Shown piece by piece: positions 44,822 through 57,362 of a stretch of 64,000 nucleotides of DNA. The DNA comes from Piromyces finnis. Lineage: Eukaryota > Neocallimastigomycota > Neocallimastigomycetes > Neocallimastigales > Neocallimastigaceae. The notes under the pieces were generated by a model. The model worked only from the letters and a program-made list of their open reading frames with translations, was not told the origin of the DNA and made no database searches. The stretch covers positions 1,008,501-1,072,500 of the forward strand of contig MCFH01000009.1 of NCBI GenBank assembly GCA_002104945.1, written 5' to 3'. Position 1 is the first letter of the stretch. Every line of letters starts with the position of its first letter. The translations under genes and the position numbers were made by a program.

Positions 44822-47800
44822 TAACCTGTTGATAATTTTTGCTGCTGTTGGATGTTTACCACTTATAGAATCAAAAATAACAATATAACAACTGAAATTA
44901 ATAAAAAAAAAAAGAAAGAAAGAAAGAAAGAAAAGAGAGAGTTTAGTACAGCTTCTCAAAATTATTAAAAAAAAAAAAAAAATACTTACTTATCTTTTGA
45001 TAGTGCTTTTCTAGGTTTTTCTTTATTAATATTTAAGTTTTCTAATATATTATTAGATTCTTCAATTATTTCAGCTATTTAGTTAAATAAAAATAAATAT
45101 TTTAAAAAAAAATTTTGTATACTTTTAGATAATGGATATTGCATAAGTACAAATATATATAATATATAATTACGATTTATATTGGTTCTAGTAAAGTATC
45201 TATTATTGAAAGTAGTTACTATTGATATGGACCATTTTGATGTTAATTATATTATGATAAATATAAAAGATTAGTATCTTTTTGCCTTTTTGATATTTTA
45301 TCTACCATAAAATAACAATTACAAGAAAAATATTGAACTCAAATAAATTAATTTTAGAATTTAAATATTACCTTTTTTACTTTCTTTGACAGAACTTAGA
45401 TCAATTTGAAGTTTCGGTGAGTTTTTACTTGAACTACTCTCTAAATACTGATTTCTTCTTATTTCTTTCCTTATTAAGGCTTTCTATTTATATTGTTTAA
45501 TTTTTTTTTATAAATTTATAAATTATCAATTAATAAATTATAAATAAAATAAATATCTTAAAATATTATATTTTAATTTATTTAAAATTACAATAAAATT
45601 GATCATTTTTAAGGCTAATTCTTTAGTTATAAAAGTTCTTAATCGTTCTAATGAATTATTACTATATTTAAGGTTAACTTCATTTAAAGCTTCTCTTATA
45701 TGTACAGCATTTTCAAGCAAAATTTTAATATTTGGATTTTCTTTTTGTTCCTCAATAAGATTTATATCATCTAAGTCAATATTATTCTTTGAAATTTTCT
45801 TTTCTTTTAAACCTTTGTTTTCTTCTTTATTTCTATTATTTATTAATATTGCGTTTTTAGATTTTGTTTCATCATTAAACTTTATTTCATACTTATTATC
45901 AGTGTTTCCTTCTTCTAAATCAATATTATCAATTTCTATTTTATTCACATCTTTAGGCATATTATTATTTAAAATTCCACTTTTCTTTGTTGCTATTTTT
46001 TCTTTATTAATTTCCATATTTTTCTCTTCGTTTTTATCTGACTCAATATTTTTGATATTAATAAGATTTAGATCTTTATTATTTACATTGATATCAATTA
46101 TTTCATAAGCATTATTTATTATTTTTTCATTATCTTTGCCAATATCAACCTTATTGCTATTATTATTATTATTAGTAGTAGTAGTGGTGGTGGTGTTGGT
46201 AAGTATATTATTAGCTTTTTTATTATTGTTTGGAGTAAAATCAATAGGAATATCATCCAAAATATATGTAGTTTTACCCTTATTATCGCTATTATTATCA
46301 TTATTTTTAATTTCTACCACCATATCTTCATCTTCATTCATTTTTTCATTACTGTTTTCATGATTATAATCAATGGAATTGTTATTTATTATATTTGCAG
46401 GTGTTTTACTATTATTATAATTATTATCTTGACTAAAATCTATTTTAATTTCATTGTTATTTACAAATGAAACTTTATCTTCAATAATTGACTTAGATAA
46501 ATCAGAAGATTCATATAAATTAGAACTTTGGTTTATTTCTTCATCATTTATCTCTGTATCTCTCTGTACCTCATGGAAATTATCGTACGAATCATTTGAT
46601 ATATCTTTATCAGTATTTATAAACGAAGGAGTACTACAAATAGAAAATTTTACTTCATCTAAATATTTATTTTCGTCATCTTTATTTAAATATGCATTTG
46701 GATTGTAAATCATCATTAAATACCAATGCATAGCTTCATTGATCGGAATGAAAATATACTTTTTATCAAAAATATCAACTTTAGATGTCCATTTCTTAAC
46801 ACTCTCATACATTTTATTAGGCTTTAATGATCTTCTACTGTAAAGTTGCTCAAAAAAAAAAGTATTGAAGAAATGTATATCGGATTTTTGTTCTTCTGTT
46901 AATATTACATTTTCTAACCACTTTATACAAAATTCAATTAAATTATCATTAAACATTTTCCCGCTTATTAATCTTTTTTCATCCTCTGTTGTTACTACCA
47001 CTGAATTAATTCCTTTAAATGGGAAAACAAATAAATCTTTTATTTCATCCATTTTCTTCTTTCGAAGAAATAATGAAAATTCAAAACTAAAATCATTTGA
47101 TGGAATACAATTTTGTTTTATAGATTTAGCTAAAATCTCATTCTTATTTCTTACTATTCTAATCAAAATTTTGATTATTTCGTTTTTATAAGGAACCTTT
47201 TTAGCAAATTTTCTTGCTAAAACAGAGCCATAAGAGTTAATAAAATTTTTTAAACTGGATAAATGAAAATCTTTAGCTCTGTCATTGAATACATATAAGC
47301 CATCAAAAAGGTCATTAATAATTAATTCAGTGTATTCATGTAAATGCATTAGAATTTTCTCTGTTAAATAAATCATATTTTGTCTAGGTTTTTTAGTTTT
47401 TAAAATAGTACTAACAATAAATTGTTCATTCGATTTTGAGTTCATTTTATCAACACCTCGTTCTAAAGAAGATGCTTTATGAAATTTTTCACTAAATGAA
47501 ATAGGACTTTCTGATTTTGATTTTCCTTTTGTTTTTTTTTTAATAATTTTTTTTGCAGCTGAAATCTTTGATAGGACTATATCAGTTGTTCTTACTTTTT
47601 TGATGTTTTCTCTTTTCGTTATTTTAATTTTTTCTTTTTCTTTTTTGCTATTTTTCTTTGTTTTATTATTAATAGAACTTTGCTTTAATTTCTTATTTTC
47701 CATATTGTTGCTACTTATTATTCTCATATTATTATTTCCACCTTCTAAATATTGTTGTACATTAACAATGTCATTATTATTATTGTTTGACTGATTTTGA

Positions 47801-48819
47801 AATTTCATTATTGGTAAATATTTTGTATTAATTTGATTTGATAATCTTCCGAAATTATTTAAATATTGCTGATTTGTTTCAACGTAATTATTTCTATTCA
47901 AATTAACTTGATTATTTAATATTGCATTTGATGGAGTATTACTTATATCTCTATTAAAATCATTTGTATTATTAATTATAATTGGCTTATTTTCAAAAAA
48001 GACATCATTATTAGGGCTCATATGACTTCGAGATTCGTTTTTCATTGGTCCTAAATTATTATCAATAGTTTTTATATAATTATTTACATTTTTTACAGTA
48101 TTTTGATTATTTACATTAAAATTGTTATTTGCAATATGAGTTTGATTTTGAAGTAAATTATTTATTGCCATTGTATTTTGATTCCCTTGAATATTTAATT
48201 CTGGTTGTTTTATATAAATATTATTTTGATTAATTATAAATGTTTGAAAAGGTGGATATGAAGACTGTTGTTGAAAGTTATTAATAGGATTTAGTTGATT
48301 ATTTGGTGTATGTATATTGTTGTTGTTATTAATATTATTGTTAAGAATTTCATTTGGTTTAGTTATCAAATCATTTATGCTTAAATTATGAGAATTTTGA
48401 TTGGGAATATTAAAATTAATATTATTATATTGTGAAACATTTTGTAAATGAAAAGGTAATTGATTATCAATAATTGAATTCGATAAATTATTATTATTTA
48501 TATTGTTGGATAATTGATTCTGATTTTGGTAAGGCGAAATTTGTACTGAGTAATTTTGTATAGATTTATTCAGATTATTCAAATTATTATTGATATTATT
48601 AAATTGTTGACTAGCATTATTGATATGTGAGAATTGTTGATTATTATTTGGAATAAGTGTTGTAAATTGAAAACTTTTATTTATTATATTATCAGACAAC
48701 ACTTGAGAAGAATTATTACGCATATTAATAGATGGAACTTGATAAGATACATTAGTTGATATAATATTTGATGCTATATGTGGAGGTTTATTATCAATTA
48801 TAATATTAGTTAAATATTG

Positions 48820-48852
<33 letters not shown>

Positions 48853-48858
48853 TAACAT
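44300..48858 (-). CDS. Ulp1/SENP6-7-type SUMO protease with split catalytic domain
   Basis: Large minus-strand gene: exon 1 spans 48858-45592 (1089 codons), followed by several short exons ending at 44300. SENP/Ulp1 cysteine proteases cleave SUMO precursors and SUMO conjugates. Residues 1 to about 400 are an Asn/Gln-rich disordered region. The first catalytic half contains [40 protein letters not shown] and [13 protein letters not shown] (catalytic His). Then comes an insertion of about 400 Asn/Asp/Lys-rich residues. The second half, in the downstream exons, has [20 protein letters not shown] (catalytic Asp) and [20 protein letters not shown] (oxyanion Gln and catalytic Cys). The insertion between His and Asp is typical of the SENP6/7 (Ulp2) branch. 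The tail ends [19 protein letters not shown]. The start at MLNNNN is the first ATG; a later start cannot be excluded. Confidence 0.9.
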
Positions 48859-50838
48859 ATTCTTAATATCTTAATATAAAATAATATTAAAATATAAAAT
48901 ATAACATTAAATATTTAATTAGAGAAAATAAATAAAATGTAATATTTAAACAATTAAAATATAAATAATGTATACAAAACGTATTATATAATTGTATATA
49001 GTGATATAATAAAGTTTAAAGTTTATATTGGTGATTAAATATAGAAAAAATTACTTTAACCTACAATTACTTTATTGTGTTTTTTTTTATATTATTTGAA
49101 ATATTTAATATTCCAAATTAAATAAAAAAACACAATAAAGCAATTCGTTAAATAAACACTTCAATAATGCATTAAAATATATATAAACAATTAATAAAAG
49201 ATTAAAATGTATATAATAAAGTCTCATATATTATCATATTGGTGGATATATCTACTTAAAGGAGGACAATATAATTATTTTAATAAAAACTTAACTTTTT
49301 TTTTTTAATTATTTTAAAAATATTTATAAACTCTAATTTTATTTTCAAGTATATATGATTATATTCAAACACATCTAGGTATATTTTAATGTTTATTATA
49401 ATTTTACAATCAAGCTATAATTTTTGTTTCTTTTATTTAATAATTAATAAATATATTTTAAATTTTCTTCAATATATTTTTAATTTTTATTTAATAAAAA
49501 TCACAAATAGAATTAATATTATTTATTTCTAATATTATTACTCTCTCTTTTTCTTTTTTTTTTTTTTTGTATCATTTTAATGTGTTTTTTAATAATACAC
49601 TGGTAGTCAAACCAAAAAAAAAAACTTAAATATAGTTATAATGTATATAAATTATGATGTGATTATAAATACATTTTTTAGAGATTATAAATATTTAAAA
49701 TGAAATATAATAAATCGAAATACTTAACATTTAGTTATTAATAAATTTTATAACTTAAGATTTTTAGTACTTGATAAATTATTTATTATTTTTAAGTATT
49801 AATATCAGAATAATGTTTAAAAATACTAAAATTTAACATTATTTTTAGTACTTGATAAATTATTTATTATTTTTAAGTATTAATATCAGAATAATGTTTA
49901 AAAATACTAAAATTTAACATTATTTTAATATTAATTCTTGGTTTCCTTATTTTTTTTTTCAGCATAAAAATATTGTTTATTTTAAATATTAAATGGTTGA
50001 ATTAAATAATTATTATTAAATCTTAAATAATATTATTTTAAATATATACACAAATAAGTTTCACAAAAAAAATTATAAAAAAATATTATTTGAAAATTGA
50101 AATTTATTTTTTTTTATTAAAAAATAAATTAGAAAAACTATAGCTTATGATATTTGCCATTAAATGATTATATAATTCCTTGTTTCTTTTTTCCCATAAA
50201 AATAATAATATTGTTTATTTTAATAATATATTTTAATAATAAATATATATAAATATATTGATATATTGTATTAATATAAATAACATCCTAGAAAATTGGA
50301 TTCAATATATTATTATATTTTTTAATTGAAATTGTTTATAGCTATTGTTTAAATTGTTTTATATAAACCTAACCCATTCCAATCATTAATATTTTAAATT
50401 TTATTTCTTTATATTCTTGTGAAACATGAATATATTACAATATATTAGATAAATTTATTATATATTAGAATTTATCACTTAAATTAAAATAATATTGTTA
50501 TATATTAAACAAAGAGATTATTATATGATTATTATATACTTGTTATATACTACAATAATATTATAATATATTAAGTCATTAATTAAAAAAATAGTTTAAA
50601 CTTATTATTGTTAAAGTTAATAAATAATATAATTAATTTATATTTGAATATTATTGGCTGAATAAGAAAATCTTATTTCTTTTAATTTTCTTTTTAAAAG
50701 TATATATAAAATTAATTTTTGTATTTACATTTCAAAAAATTTTAAAAAAAAATTTAAAAAAAATATATTGTAAATATTATTTAAAAAAAAATAAAATAAA
50801 ATTTTACAAATAGATTTTTAATAATAGAATATAAAAAG
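48859..50838. promoter_or_regulatory. Divergent intergenic region, Ulp1-like / CotH gene 1
   Basis: About 2 kb between divergent genes, holding both promoters. It contains an exact 81-bp tandem duplication and a CACAATAAAG pair in inverted orientation near 49076 and 49131. No coding-like sequence seen. Confidence 0.45.
49761..49922 (+). repeat. Tandem duplication of 81 bp
   Basis: Two identical 81-bp copies (49761-49841 and 49842-49922), each starting TTTTTAGTACTTGAT and ending AAAATTTAACATTA. Each unit holds partly self-complementary TTTAGTACTT / AAGTATTAA and AAATACTAAAA segments. Complete identity suggests a recent event. Confidence 0.92.
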
Positions 50839-52881
50839 ATGCTTAAGCATTTTGTACTATTATTAGTTTTCCTTGTAAGCATAGCTTACAGTAGAACTGT
50901 ACATTTTAAATTTTTAGGTTTTGGTGAAAAAGCTGAAGTAATTGTTGATAATAAAAAATATAGTTTAACAAGAACTGCTGGAGAACCATATTTTAGTGCA
51001 AAAGTAAATGTTATTCCAGCAGGTTATTTTAAATATAAATATGTTCTTGACAATGTTGAAGAAGATTTTGAACGTGAATGTCCATTAGAAATGACTAAGA
51101 CATATATAGATTTCTATGGCAGAAAAGATACTATTAAAGAACTTGGTAAATTCCAATACTCAGAAAATCACTGGAATAGAAGTATAGGAAAAACTAATCT
51201 TTTTGATGATTCATATATTCCAACTATTCACATTACTGGTAATAAAACTGAAACATTTTTCCATAATCCAGCAATAAGTATTAAAGCTGAAAAGGTTACA
51301 GTTTATTTAAAAGATGAAAAGAAAGCCTTTACTAATGTTCCTCTTGTAGCTAAAAATAAGGATTTTGAAAAATTCCAAATTAAAATGACATTGAGTAAGA
51401 CTGCTAATATTCATCAAAGATATTTATTAAAATTCCGTAATGGTAGTGAAGATCCAATTAATCTTCGTCAAACTATTTATGGTAACATTAATCAAGCTAT
51501 TGGTATACCAAGTATTCATTCTGTTATGGTTCGAGTTTACTACAATATGAAACCTGCAGGTTTCTATACTATGCAAGAAGAAGCTGTAAGTGAATCATTC
51601 TTAAGAGCTGAATTCTATGGTAATGCCGAAACTGAAACTATTGATGCCCCATCCTCAATGGGTGATGCATTTGACTGTTCAACTGGTGGTGATTTTGAAT
51701 ATAAACCATATAATATGTCTTACTATGATCCATTTGCACAAAAAATTGGAAAAGATAAAACCAAGGTTGTTGCTTTAACTGAAGCTATTGAAAAATTAGA
51801 TACAAATAATGAAGAAGAATTGGCTGAATTTGAAAAGAAATGGTTTGATATTGATACTTTCCAAAAAGCTATGTGTATGGAATATTTAACTGGTGACTGG
51901 GATGGTTATTGGTTCTTTACTAGTAATTTTGTTGTTTATGAAGATATTAAAAGTTCTACTGAAAATACATTCAAGTTCTTCTATATTACTCAAGATCATG
52001 ATGAAACATTTGGTGTAGGTATTACAGATAGAATTAACACAGTTGGATACGATTTTCCAAAGTTATCTTATACAACTATGCTTAATAAAACATGGCATTT
52101 AGATCCATTCGATGCTGACCATCGTACTTTAGTTGATAAATTCATTGCATCTTCTCCAAAGCTTCAACAACGTTTCCAAAATAATCTTATTTCAATTGTC
52201 CAAAATATTTTCAACCCTGTAGCTTTCAGAAAAGTAGTTGATACTTACTATGAACGTTATGAACCAGAAGTTAAATGGGATTATTCATTTGAACGTCCAT
52301 ATAGACGTACAAAAATGGTTCCAGACTGGCGTTATAATGATTTCTTAGTTGCTTTTGAAAATAGTCTTCCAGGTCTTCCATGGGGTCTTTATGAATGGGT
52401 TAAACTCAGATCTGAAGCTATAAAGAATGAATTTTGCATTTCTTGGGAAGGAGATGAAAATCCACCAGATGCTTCATGTGTACCATACAAGATTCCATAT
52501 TTAGATGATGAAAAGACTACTGTTGTTGAAGAACCAACTACTACTATGTTAGAAGAAACAACCACTACTAATGTTGAACCAACTACTACTTCATTAGAAG
52601 AAACAACTACTACTAATGCTGAACCAACTACCACTTCATTAGAAGAAACAACTACTACTAATGCTGAACCAACTACCACTTCATTAGAAGAAACAACTAC
52701 TACTGCTGAACCAACTACCACTTCATTAGAAGAAACAACTACTACTAATGCTGAACCAACTACTACTAAAAGTACTAAGACTATTCCAACTAGTGTTGGT
52801 GGATTTGTCGATTGGTTTAAGAACAAGAAACCAAGTGATTTTCAAAATCCAAAAGTTAAGAGAACTCTTCAAGTTCAATAA
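50839..52881 (+). CDS. Secreted CotH-family protein 1 with Thr/Glu repeats
   Basis: Intronless, 680 residues. MLKHFVLLLVFLVSIAYS is a signal peptide, followed by a beta-rich N-terminal domain (about 20-105) and a CotH domain (PF08757, about 120-540). CotH proteins include atypical protein kinases of the Bacillus spore coat and numerous secreted gut-fungal proteins whose task is not settled. Recognisable segments are KMTLSKTANIHQRYLLKFRN, LRQTIYGNINQAIGIPS, YLTGDWDGYWFFTSNFVVYE and the metal-binding-type FFYITQDHDETFGVG. The C-terminal part has five repeats of about 15 residues (EPTTTSLEETTTTNA) at 52527-52768, one lacking an Asn, probably an O-glycosylated stalk. It ends KVKRTLQVQ without a GPI signal, unlike its neighbours. 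It is the most divergent of the four CotH genes in this window. Confidence 0.88.
   Translation: MLKHFVLLLVFLVSIAYSRTVHFKFLGFGEKAEVIVDNKKYSLTRTAGEPYFSAKVNVIPAGYFKYKYVLDNVEEDFERECPLEMTKTYIDFYGRKDTIKELGKFQYSENHWNRSIGKTNLFDDSYIPTIHITGNKTETFFHNPAISIKAEKVTVYLKDEKKAFTNVPLVAKNKDFEKFQIKMTLSKTANIHQRYLLKFRNGSEDPINLRQTIYGNINQAIGIPSIHSVMVRVYYNMKPAGFYTMQEEAVSESFLRAEFYGNAETETIDAPSSMGDAFDCSTGGDFEYKPYNMSYYDPFAQKIGKDKTKVVALTEAIEKLDTNNEEELAEFEKKWFDIDTFQKAMCMEYLTGDWDGYWFFTSNFVVYEDIKSSTENTFKFFYITQDHDETFGVGITDRINTVGYDFPKLSYTTMLNKTWHLDPFDADHRTLVDKFIASSPKLQQRFQNNLISIVQNIFNPVAFRKVVDTYYERYEPEVKWDYSFERPYRRTKMVPDWRYNDFLVAFENSLPGLPWGLYEWVKLRSEAIKNEFCISWEGDENPPDASCVPYKIPYLDDEKTTVVEEPTTTMLEETTTTNVEPTTTSLEETTTTNAEPTTTSLEETTTTNAEPTTTSLEETTTTAEPTTTSLEETTTTNAEPTTTKSTKTIPTSVGGFVDWFKNKKPSDFQNPKVKRTLQVQ
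52527..52768 (+). repeat. 45-bp coding repeats (Thr/Glu stalk of CotH 1)
   Basis: About five in-frame copies of a 45-bp unit containing ACTTCATTAGAAGAAACAAC; one copy is shortened by a codon. Neighbouring units are nearly identical at the DNA level, so copy number is likely to vary between alleles. Confidence 0.9.
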
Positions 52882-55233
52882 AAATGTGGATTATATTAAA
52901 TCTAAATAATAGAAATTAAAAAACATTTAAAATTTATTTTATTAAATTTAACTATAGAAAGATAAATTTAACTATAGAAAAAAACAACAAATTCCAAAAA
53001 AAAAAAAAAAAAATAATTCACTGAATATAAATAATATTACAATATATTTTTTTTAAGTAATTAAAGTAAAAACAGAACAACAACAAATAACAACAACAAT
53101 AATAAAATAATAAAGAATTCAAATTTCCCTTAAATATTATATGTATATCTTAATAATTTATAAAGAAAATATAATTTTTGCACAAAAAAATGTAATCATA
53201 CTTATAAAATAAATAAAAAAAAATAAAATAAAAATATAATGAAAATAAAGTCTTATGATTTTATAATAAATAAAGTTTAATATAAAAAATATTTATTTCT
53301 TGTTATTATAACAAATAATTTAAAAATAATATAAAAATGTTATGAATTTAATATAGACGTCTCCTTTTTTTTTTTATTATGAATATACTATAATTATATA
53401 TTTACGGTAACTTTTACAAATATATTTTAATATATATTAATATATATTAATGTGAACATTTGATTTTAATAAAAATTTTTGAAAAAAAAATTTTTTTATT
53501 TAAAATTATTTTATGATTAAAAATATATGGAATAAAAAAACAAAAAAAAAAAAAACAAGCAATTCATTTCTAATAAATAATGATGATAAGATTAGAAAGT
53601 CTTATATGTCTAGATCGATTATTCTATAGTGAAATAAAAATATATTATCATCCATCAAGCTACAAATTAATCCACAATTAAAATTTATAGTTTAATTGCG
53701 GTAATAATCATAATAGTATAATATATAATATATTTTAAATTTAGGTATATTAAAATATATTAATACTAGAAAAGTAATTTTAAGTGGTCTTTTATATTCA
53801 TAAAATTTATTATTTCTCTTTCTTATTTTCCATCTTTTAATAATTTTTTTTTTATTAAATTCTTATGAAACCAATAAATAATAATTTATATATATGAGGA
53901 TATAAAAAAAAATTATATATATATTTCTATAGTTGGGATATTTTATTTTATTATTGTTGCCATTTTCGATTATTATTTAAATTTATTGTACTAAATTTTT
54001 ATTATAAATATATTAATTTTTTATAATTTTATAATAGAAATGAATTGAACAAAGAAAGTTCTTTTATAGAATTTTTTATATAATTAAAAATCTTTATATA
54101 TTATTTTTTTATATTCCATTGACAATTTTTATTAAGAAAGAAAGAAATAATTATTTATATATTGTAAATGGTAAATGATACATTTTTTTTTAATTCTTTT
54201 GTAGGGATTTATTTATTCTATTTCGTTTTTTATAATTACTAAGCCTATCTTTTTTTTTTTTACGGTCTAAATATTTTAAAATCTTTATTAGATTAATTGA
54301 AAGCATGATATAATAATAAAAAATAAATTAAAAATTAAATTTAATTAAACCACAAAATGAATTAAAATGGATATAATGTATTATAGAAATTCTAATCAAC
54401 GTTTAAGGTCAAAGGTTAAATAATTGTATTTGACTTTCATTGGTTGCACTTAACCATATTGGCTTACTCTACTTTTTCTTGGCTGTTGCTTTAAACATTT
54501 TACTATTGTTGATTATCGCAATACTAAATCAAAAAAAGTTTTAATATACACATTATTTTTAATTATAAAAAAAAAAAAAATTGACTTTTTAATAATTTTT
54601 TTATTATTACTATAAATTTTTTTTAATAAGAAATGTAAAAACTCATTTTTATTTTCTTATTACTATTTATATTCAATTTAACCTTTTTCGACATATTTCA
54701 ACATATTGAATCAAATGTTTTAAAAGGATATTATTTTATTTTATTTTTCTTCATTAAAATAAAATAATTAAATTATAATTAATTATTATTATTATTATTA
54801 TTATGTTATAGTATATAGTATATATTATATTATTTATAAATTATAAATATTTATGTTGTTTAAAATGTTTTTATATTATGTGTATGTGTATTTTAGATTT
54901 GATAATCATAATGTGAAATAAAAATAATTTTAATGTATATATATATAAATTTTCTTTATATATATGCAATATTATTAAATATCAATAGATTCAACTAATG
55001 TTGAAATAAAAGTATTGAGCTATTAATTCATTAATTATTTTATGGTATGAAAATTTAAATATACAATAATTTTATTAAATACTTCTTTTCTTTTTTTTTT
55101 TTATTTTTCATACCATGCTAATATATATTAATTTTATATTTTATATTTATACTGTGATTTAATGGTATATTAATATCTATTATAGTTGATTTCTTTTTCT
55201 AGATTTCTCTTAATATTTATAATTTAATTATGT
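52882..55233. other. Convergent intergenic region, 2.3 kb
   Basis: Lies between the 3' ends of CotH genes 1 and 2. Mostly A/T-rich with homopolymers. A more complex, GC-richer island at about 54395-54530 stands out and is described in the findings. No gene can be supported. Confidence 0.5.
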
Positions 55234-57362
55234 TTAATATAATATCATGGCTAAACAAAAAGAAATTAATATAGTGTAAATACTCCATATCATCTTAGCA
55301 TTAGCATTGGATGTTTGATTTGGATTTTCAACGTAACCTAAATCGTTTTCAAAGTTTTCTGGAATCATAATACCCAATTCTTTAGCAAGAAGGTCTGATT
55401 TAGTATTGATAAAGTATTTGATTGGCATATTGCCATATCTGGCTTCTGGTTCTTCATTAGAAACGTGTGAATCAAAATCACTTTTTTCAAAAATAAGATC
55501 AGTATCAATTTGTGAATCTGATTGACTAACCCTTGGAAGTGTGAAGTCCCAATAAGCATCTTCCCTAATAAGATTAGCTAAAGAATCGAGACGTGGTAAA
55601 ATGGCTTTTGGATGGAAGGAAGTCTTAAGAAGACGATCAAAAATTGAAACAAATTTTTCCTTATTTTCTGAATGACTAAGAATTGAATCAAGTGGTGGTC
55701 TTGATCTTTCAACACCATCATCAAGTGTTGGAGGATAATTTGAAAGAGGAGTATTCAACATAAGATCTTCATCACCACCAACACCGAAACTGAAATGAAA
55801 ATCAGTATCATGGAAATACCATTGATCCTTAGAAAGATCTTTGAAAACGTAATAATTTCCCGGTTTATTCCAATAGTTATCAATAGCACCTGCAAGATAT
55901 TCCATTGCCATATATCTTAAGAATATATCTATATCAAATGGCATTTTGTCAGTTGCACCAGATGTATATGCATTTATATCCTTAATTAATGGAAGAAGTT
56001 CATTGATAAAATGTGAATCTGAATCTGAACTTTTATCCTCGCCTTTATATGTGTAAATACTATACATTGGATTAGTGGCATCATCACCATAATAACCTAA
56101 ATCACCATAAACAGGTCTATCACTACAAGATGAATAACAATAATCAGCCTTGAATATAGGATTTTCATTTTTATATTTTTTACCCTTATTAAAGGTTTCC
56201 CTGAGATAACGATTATTATTAATAGGATCAGTGATATCGAACAAACCAATGGCTTCACCATTAATGAAAAGACGAGCTAGTTTATTTTGGGCAGCTGGAA
56301 CACCAAGAGAATTTAATATATCACCATAGAGTTTATCTCTTAAAAATGATGGATCCATATGTTCAGCACGTAATTTAATAGAAGAACGATTGAAAAGTTC
56401 CTTATTTTTATCGTTCTTTAAATTTTTAATCTTGTAACTAAGCTTTGGAGCATGCTTTGTTGATTGACCTCCAAGACTTAAATATGTATTTTTATAAGTC
56501 TTCACGCCATATGGGCTAAATGAAATTTATATTTTATTAAAGAGAAGGTATATATAAATATTTTTATTGTTAAATTAATATTTGTTTTTAAATATTTAAT
56601 AAATATACAAGTCATATTTCTTACTTTGCATATATAACTTCAGCATTAATCTTTAATCCTTCATCATCAAGATTTTGATAAAGCCCTTGTAAATCGTTTG
56701 GGTCACATTTAACAATAATTGTTGCAATATGAGTATCTTTAATGGTATAAAAAAAGAATTAATAAAAAAAATTATTACTTTTATTTTTTCTTTGTTTTCT
56801 GTAAAAAAATTACTTTATATTTTTTTTCTTACCATCATATAATTTTGATGGAACATAATGTGGAAAAGCCTTATAAGCTTTTGGTAATTGAGGATGTTCA
56901 AGGACTGTGACAGATCTATTAAAAAATTCATTTAAAGAGTCATCATCCTTGTTACGTTGACGCATAAACTCTTCAATTTCATTTTGTCCATTATCATAAT
57001 TTAAAATATAATTATATTTTACAGGAAAACTATTAATATCAGCTTCAACAGTATAAAGTGGATACTCTTTTACATTCATTTTATATTGTTGTCCTCCTTC
57101 AATATTAAGAGTTGGAGTACCATTGACTGCCAAAACTTTGAAGGTAACTGTCATTAAAAAAAAAGTTTAAAAAAAATATTTTAATATATTTCTAAATATC
57201 ATAAATTACATAAATTAAATAGGAGAATTATATATATCAATTTATCTTTTTATTTATTTTTATAAAAAAAAAATTTTGTTATTGATATTTACCCTTTTCA
57301 GAATTAACCAATAATGCTTCGAGGGATACTAATAATAAGTTTAGAGACTTGTTAAATTTCAT
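55234..57362 (-). CDS. GPI-type CotH-family protein 2, four exons
   Basis: MKFNKSLNLLLVSLEALLVN, encoded by exon 1 (start 57362), is a signal peptide. Exon 2 reads VTFKVLAVNGTPTLNIEGGQ and EFFNRSVTVLEHPQLPKAY; two further introns lie after SKLYDG and near EVIYAK. The last exon (to 55234) carries most of the CotH domain: NRSSIKLRAEHMDPSFLRDK, ILNSLGVPAAQNKLARLFIN, YLAGAIDNYWNKPGNYYVFK, and WYFHDTDFHFSFGVGG, the counterpart of the WDxDxxFG metal-binding motif. The C-terminus SNANAKMIWSIYTILISFCL (ending AMILY) is a GPI-attachment signal, so the mature protein should be on the plasma membrane or wall. It is closely related to the next gene upstream on the same strand, an apparent tandem duplication. 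CotH function in these fungi is unproven. Confidence 0.9.

Noticed and set aside
45599-47191. Several plus-strand ORFs opposite the Ulp1-like gene
   Set aside because: They are Leu/Ile/Phe/Ser-rich mirror readings of AT-rich coding DNA on the minus strand; the minus strand holds protease motifs.
52389-52826. 145-codon minus-strand ORF with Val/Ser repeats
   Set aside because: It is the antisense reading of the Thr/Glu repeats of CotH 1.
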